Source: Bradyrhizobium diazoefficiens (GTDB lineage Bacteria; Pseudomonadota; Alphaproteobacteria; Rhizobiales; Xanthobacteraceae). From it: a stretch of DNA of 64,000 nucleotides. The stretch is taken from contig NZ_JAFCKW010000002.1 in NCBI RefSeq assembly GCF_018129965.1, positions 558,001 to 622,000 on the forward strand, in the 5' to 3' direction. Under the pieces are notes generated by a model. That model had not been told where the DNA came from. It worked only from the letters and a program-made list of their open reading frames with translations, and did not search any database. Position 1 is the stretch's first letter; every line of letters starts with the position of its first letter. This document shows positions 60,993-64,000 of this stretch, piece after piece. Position numbers and translations under genes: made by a program.

Positions 60993-62330
60993 ATGACGAC
61001 CACAACGATGACGGCGGGAACGCCGGTCGCGCCAAGCGCGGCCAAGCCGTGGTACAAGGTGCTTTACATCCAGGTGCTGATCGCCATCGTGCTCGGCGCC
61101 ATCGTCGGCTGGCTCTGGCCACAGGTCGCGACCAACGACTGGATCAAGGCGCTCGGCGACGGCTTCATCAAGCTGATCAAGATGGTGATCGCCCCGATCA
61201 TTTTCTGCACCGTTGTCTCGGGCATCGCCCACATCCAGGACGCCAAGAAGGTCGGCCGCATCGGCGTCAAGGCGCTGATCTATTTCGAGATCGTCTCGAC
61301 CTTCGCGCTGGTGATCGGTCTCCTCGTCGGCAACATCATCAGGCCGGGCGCGGGCTTCGGCGGCGCGGCCGCCAACGCGCAAGCCGTCGCAAACTACGCC
61401 AAGCAGGCCGAAGGCCAGAAGTCGGTCGACTTCATCCTGCACATCATCCCCGACACCGTGGTCGGCGCTTTCGCGCAAGGCGAGATCCTGCAGGTGCTGC
61501 TGTTCTCGGTGCTGTTCGGCTTCGCGATCATGGGTCTGGGAGAGCGCGGCCACGTGATCCGCAACTTCATCGACGACGCCGCACACGCGGTGTTCGGCGT
61601 CATCTCGATCGTGATGCGCGCAGCGCCGGTCGGTGCCTTCGGCGCGATGGCTTTCACCATCGGCAAGTTCGGGACCGGCGCGATCCTCAACCTGATGGGT
61701 CTGATTGCAACGTTCTATTTGACCGCGGCGCTGTTCGTATTCGTCGTCCTCGGGATTATCGCGCGGCTTGCGGGCTTCTCGATCTTCAGGTTCCTGGCTT
61801 ACATCAAGGACGAACTCCTGATCGTGCTCGGCACCTCGTCGTCGGAAAGCGCGCTGCCGTCCCTGATGGAAAAGCTCGAGCGGCTCGGCTGCTCCAAATC
61901 GGTGGTCGGCCTCGTGGTGCCCACCGGCTATTCCTTCAATCTCGACGGCACCAATATCTACATGACGCTGGCGACGCTGTTCATTGCGCAGGCGCTCGGC
62001 TTCGATCTCACCTTCGGCCAGCAGCTCACGATCCTGGTCGTGGCGATGCTGACGTCGAAGGGCGCCTCGGGCATCACTGGCGCAGGCTTCATCACGCTGG
62101 CGGCGACGCTCGCCGTGGTCGATCCGCGCCTGGTCCCGGGCATGGCGATCGTGCTCGGCATCGACAAGTTCATGAGCGAGTGCCGCGCGCTGACCAATCT
62201 GTGCGGCAACGGCGTGGCATGCGTCATCGTCGCCTGGTGGGAGGGCGAACTCGACCGCGACAAGCTCAACGCCAGACTCGCGAGGCAGATCGATCCGACC
62301 GACATGGAAACCGCGCTGACGACGGACTGA
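60993..62330 (+). CDS. dctA: C4-dicarboxylate transport protein DctA
   Basis: Inner-membrane proton or sodium symporter for succinate, malate and fumarate. 445 residues. Landmarks: [62 protein letters not shown] (serine-rich motif), [23 protein letters not shown] and [22 protein letters not shown]. These are the GltPh-fold motifs of DctA. GGGGGAGTGAG precedes the ATG. In rhizobia DctA feeds nitrogen-fixing bacteroids; no dctBD adjoins it here. Confidence 0.96.
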   Translation: MTTTTMTAGTPVAPSAAKPWYKVLYIQVLIAIVLGAIVGWLWPQVATNDWIKALGDGFIKLIKMVIAPIIFCTVVSGIAHIQDAKKVGRIGVKALIYFEIVSTFALVIGLLVGNIIRPGAGFGGAAANAQAVANYAKQAEGQKSVDFILHIIPDTVVGAFAQGEILQVLLFSVLFGFAIMGLGERGHVIRNFIDDAAHAVFGVISIVMRAAPVGAFGAMAFTIGKFGTGAILNLMGLIATFYLTAALFVFVVLGIIARLAGFSIFRFLAYIKDELLIVLGTSSSESALPSLMEKLERLGCSKSVVGLVVPTGYSFNLDGTNIYMTLATLFIAQALGFDLTFGQQLTILVVAMLTSKGASGITGAGFITLAATLAVVDPRLVPGMAIVLGIDKFMSECRALTNLCGNGVACVIVAWWEGELDRDKLNARLARQIDPTDMETALTTD

Positions 62331-62603
62331 TCCTGTTCGATCTGTCGTCCCGAGCGCAGCGAGCCGCCGTCCTTCGAGGGCGGCTTGCGCGGCCGCCTCA
62401 GGGTGACGGGAATGTCGGATATCTTTGCGACGCGATACGGCGTCTGGTCTCGAAGCCAAAGGGCTGGTCGATATCCTCGACCAGCCCTTTTCTTTGCGGC
62501 TCCCGGCCGAGCGGATCAAAAGCAGCTCACAGGACGCGGACCGACGGATTTTGCCGCCTCGCGCGTTTAACCCGCATCTGACTTGGAACAGGCGGGCGGG
62601 ATC
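62331..62603. other. Intergenic region with a dispersed inverted repeat and a terminator
   Basis: 270 bp. An inverted repeat CGTCCCGAGCGCAGCGAGCC ... CGGCCGCCTCAGGGTGACGG lies at about 62347-62412, and a terminator hairpin at 62457-62495. No gene. Confidence 0.6.
62457..62495. terminator. Rho-independent terminator after dctA
   Basis: AAAGGGCTGGTCGA pairs with TCGACCAGCCCTTTT across TATCC, a perfect stem followed by TCTTT. It ends the dctA transcript. Confidence 0.85.
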
Positions 62604-64000
62604 GTGGGCAAGGCGACGGTTGATCGGATTGTGCTGCAGGCGGCGGAGCATTTCTCGGCGGGCCGGCCGGATGAGGCTGATGCGCTCTGCGCGGAGGTGC
62701 TGAGGGCAGAGCCCGATCATTTGCCGGCGCTGCATCTGGCGGCCGTCGCGGCCTTCGTGACCGACCGCGCGGCCGACGGCGCGGCGCTGCTGGGCCGCGT
62801 CTTCAACATCGACCCGGACCACGCGCCGGCCCTGATCACGCTCGGCGACGCGCTTGCGGTGAAAGGTGAGCGGGAAGGCGCGGTGGCGGCGTTCCAGCGG
62901 GCGCTGGTCCGGCGCCCCGACGATGCGGGCCTGCACAACAAGCTCGGCGTGGCGTTCGGCGAGCTCTCCCGTTTCGGCGAGGCCGAGGCCGCCTATCGGC
63001 GTGCATTGGCGCTCGACGGGCATCTGACGCGGGCCTGCTTCAATCTTGCCCTCGTCCTTGCGGAGCAGGGGCGTTTGACCGAAGCGGAGGAGGCCTATCG
63101 CACGGTCATCGCGCGGGAGCCGGCCTATCGCGGCGCCTGGCTCAATCTCGGCAACCTCCTGATGGACCAGCGGCGGCTCGACGAGGCTGCGGCCGCTTAT
63201 CGTCACGCCCTCGAGACCGATCCCGATGATCCCCCGCTGCTCGGCAATCTCGCCGCTGCGCTCTATCGGCAAGGGTTGCTCGAAGACGCCATCGTCCAGT
63301 ACCGCCGCGCCGTCGCACGCGTGCCGGACAACGCTCCTATGCTGCGTCTGCTCGGACTGGTGCTGCATGAGGCCGGTCACCTGTCGGAAGCGGCCGAGAT
63401 CTACCGGCGGTCCTTCGCGCTCGATCCGGCGGATCATGTGATCGCAAGCAATCTCGGCGCCTGCCTGTCCGATCTCGGCTCGCTGGACGAGGCGATTGCC
63501 GCCTGCGAGCACGCGCTGCTGCTCAGGCCCGATCACGCGCCGGCCTGGACCAATCTCGGCATCATCTTCGAGAAGCAGGAGCGCGTTGCGGATGCCCTCG
63601 CGGCGCACCGCTGCGCTGTCGTGGCCGATCCCGCCTATGCCAAGGGCCACGCCAACCTCGCGGTCGCGCTGCGCAATGCCGGCGAGATCGACGAGGCGCT
63701 CGTCGTCTCGCATCGCGCCATCGCGCTCGATCCGGAGCAGCCGCTCGCCCAGTATAATCACGCGCACTTCCTGCTGATGAACGGCGATTTCGTGAACGGG
63801 TTCGAGGCCTACCGCTGGCGACGCAAATGCAAGACGCTCTCGGACGGCGATCCCTCGTTTACCGAGCCGGAATGGCAGGGTGAGCCGCTGAACGGCCGCA
63901 CATTGCTGCTGTTTGCCGAATACGGTCTCGGCGATGCCCTGCATTTCGTGCGCTATGTGCCGATGGCCGCGGCTTGCGGCGGCAGGATCGTGCTGCAGGT
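62604..64000 (+). CDS. TPR protein with glycosyltransferase-9-like C-terminus (partial, cut by the window end)
   Basis: At least 465 residues, open to the end of the window. Starts GTG at 62604 (MGKATVDRIVLQAAEHFSAG) after a G-rich ribosome-binding stretch; a TTG at 62584 is the alternative. From about residue 10 to 390 it has repeated 34-residue TPR units, each with the W-LG-Y-A-F-A-P pattern, for example WLNLGNLLMDQRRLDEAAAA and NLGACLSDLGSLDEAIAA. After that comes WQGEPLNGRTLLLFAEYGLGDALHFVRYVP, the start of the glycosyltransferase-9-like domain seen in TPR-containing protein glycosyltransferases. Role probably in glycosylation of a surface protein or polysaccharide; unproven. Confidence 0.82.
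   Translation, partial: MGKATVDRIVLQAAEHFSAGRPDEADALCAEVLRAEPDHLPALHLAAVAAFVTDRAADGAALLGRVFNIDPDHAPALITLGDALAVKGEREGAVAAFQRALVRRPDDAGLHNKLGVAFGELSRFGEAEAAYRRALALDGHLTRACFNLALVLAEQGRLTEAEEAYRTVIAREPAYRGAWLNLGNLLMDQRRLDEAAAAYRHALETDPDDPPLLGNLAAALYRQGLLEDAIVQYRRAVARVPDNAPMLRLLGLVLHEAGHLSEAAEIYRRSFALDPADHVIASNLGACLSDLGSLDEAIAACEHALLLRPDHAPAWTNLGIIFEKQERVADALAAHRCAVVADPAYAKGHANLAVALRNAGEIDEALVVSHRAIALDPEQPLAQYNHAHFLLMNGDFVNGFEAYRWRRKCKTLSDGDPSFTEPEWQGEPLNGRTLLLFAEYGLGDALHFVRYVPMAAACGGRIVLQ

Noticed and set aside
60846..63944. A 1032-codon open frame on the minus strand
   Set aside because: It runs antisense through dctA and the TPR gene, is rich in Arg/Asp/His-type shadow codons, and shows no domain. 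In high-GC genomes such frames arise from the opposite gene's codon bias.
1..64000. CRISPR arrays, tRNA or rRNA genes, insertion sequences, prophage
   Set aside because: Scanning both strands I saw no regularly spaced repeats, no cloverleaf with the TTC-purine-A arm, no transposase motifs and no phage structural genes.

Overview
The window reads as chromosomal DNA of a Bradyrhizobium-like alphaproteobacterium (Nitrobacteraceae). The basis is high G+C with strong third-position GC bias, small families typical of that group (DUF6894, DUF3551, BA14K, DUF1236, DUF982), a class II B12-dependent ribonucleotide reductase, CtrA-type boxes, and short intergenic inverted repeats of the CGTCATTCCGGGGCG type. 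I see no rRNA, tRNA, CRISPR array, insertion sequence or prophage.

Layout. 0-8 kb is transport: an orphan TRAP binding protein of the TakP type, then a NitT/TauT-type ABC system whose permease and ATPase genes are separated by three enzyme genes (NAD-dependent epimerase, GNAT acetyltransferase, DapA-like aldolase), with a TetR repressor and a divergent NMT1/THI5-like binding protein. RutR-like operators lie at both promoters. 8-10 kb holds minCDE behind a CtrA box. 10-24 kb is a mix of small exported proteins, an SDR, an L,D-transpeptidase, a divergent marR-mobA pair (3-hydroxybenzoate 4-monooxygenase) with an obvious operator, an SMR efflux protein, pyridoxal kinase, an M15-like peptidase and an EamA transporter. 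24-28 kb holds a cytochrome c, a hybrid histidine kinase with a plant ETR1-type ethylene-binding domain, and a deaminase.

28.2-31.3 kb looks like a small accessory islet: an AbiEii-like nucleotidyltransferase with an unknown partner, a stand-alone ParB-like protein, a DUF2442/DUF4160 pair whose 5' end runs into a dispersed repeat, and an HNH-like protein. 31.4-35.2 kb is nrdJ with a long untranslated leader. 36-44 kb holds EamA, DoxX, an acyltransferase-SGNH protein, a CHASE3 hybrid kinase preceded by a shortened receiver, a BA14K protein and an NDUFA12-type complex I protein. 44-50 kb holds an isonitrile hydratase divergent from a GlxA-type regulator, a symporter-esterase pair, a DUF2155 protein with a repeat-built signal peptide, and aat. 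50-53 kb is a tightly overlapping three-gene signalling operon. 53-64 kb is mostly core metabolism: accC, accB and aroQ, a DUF1236 protein, a DsbA-like protein and an M48-TPR protease, an aminotransferase, bioY, dctA, and a TPR-glycosyltransferase cut by the window end.

Working together: accBC and bioY connect biotin supply with malonyl-CoA synthesis; MarR probably gates 3-hydroxybenzoate hydroxylation; TetR probably gates uptake of an unknown N-heterocycle-like compound; the GlxA-type regulator probably controls the isonitrile hydratase. The strongest unusual signal is the ethylene-receptor-like kinase at 25.4-27.0 kb, in which all six residues known to matter for ethylene binding in ETR1 are present at identical spacing.
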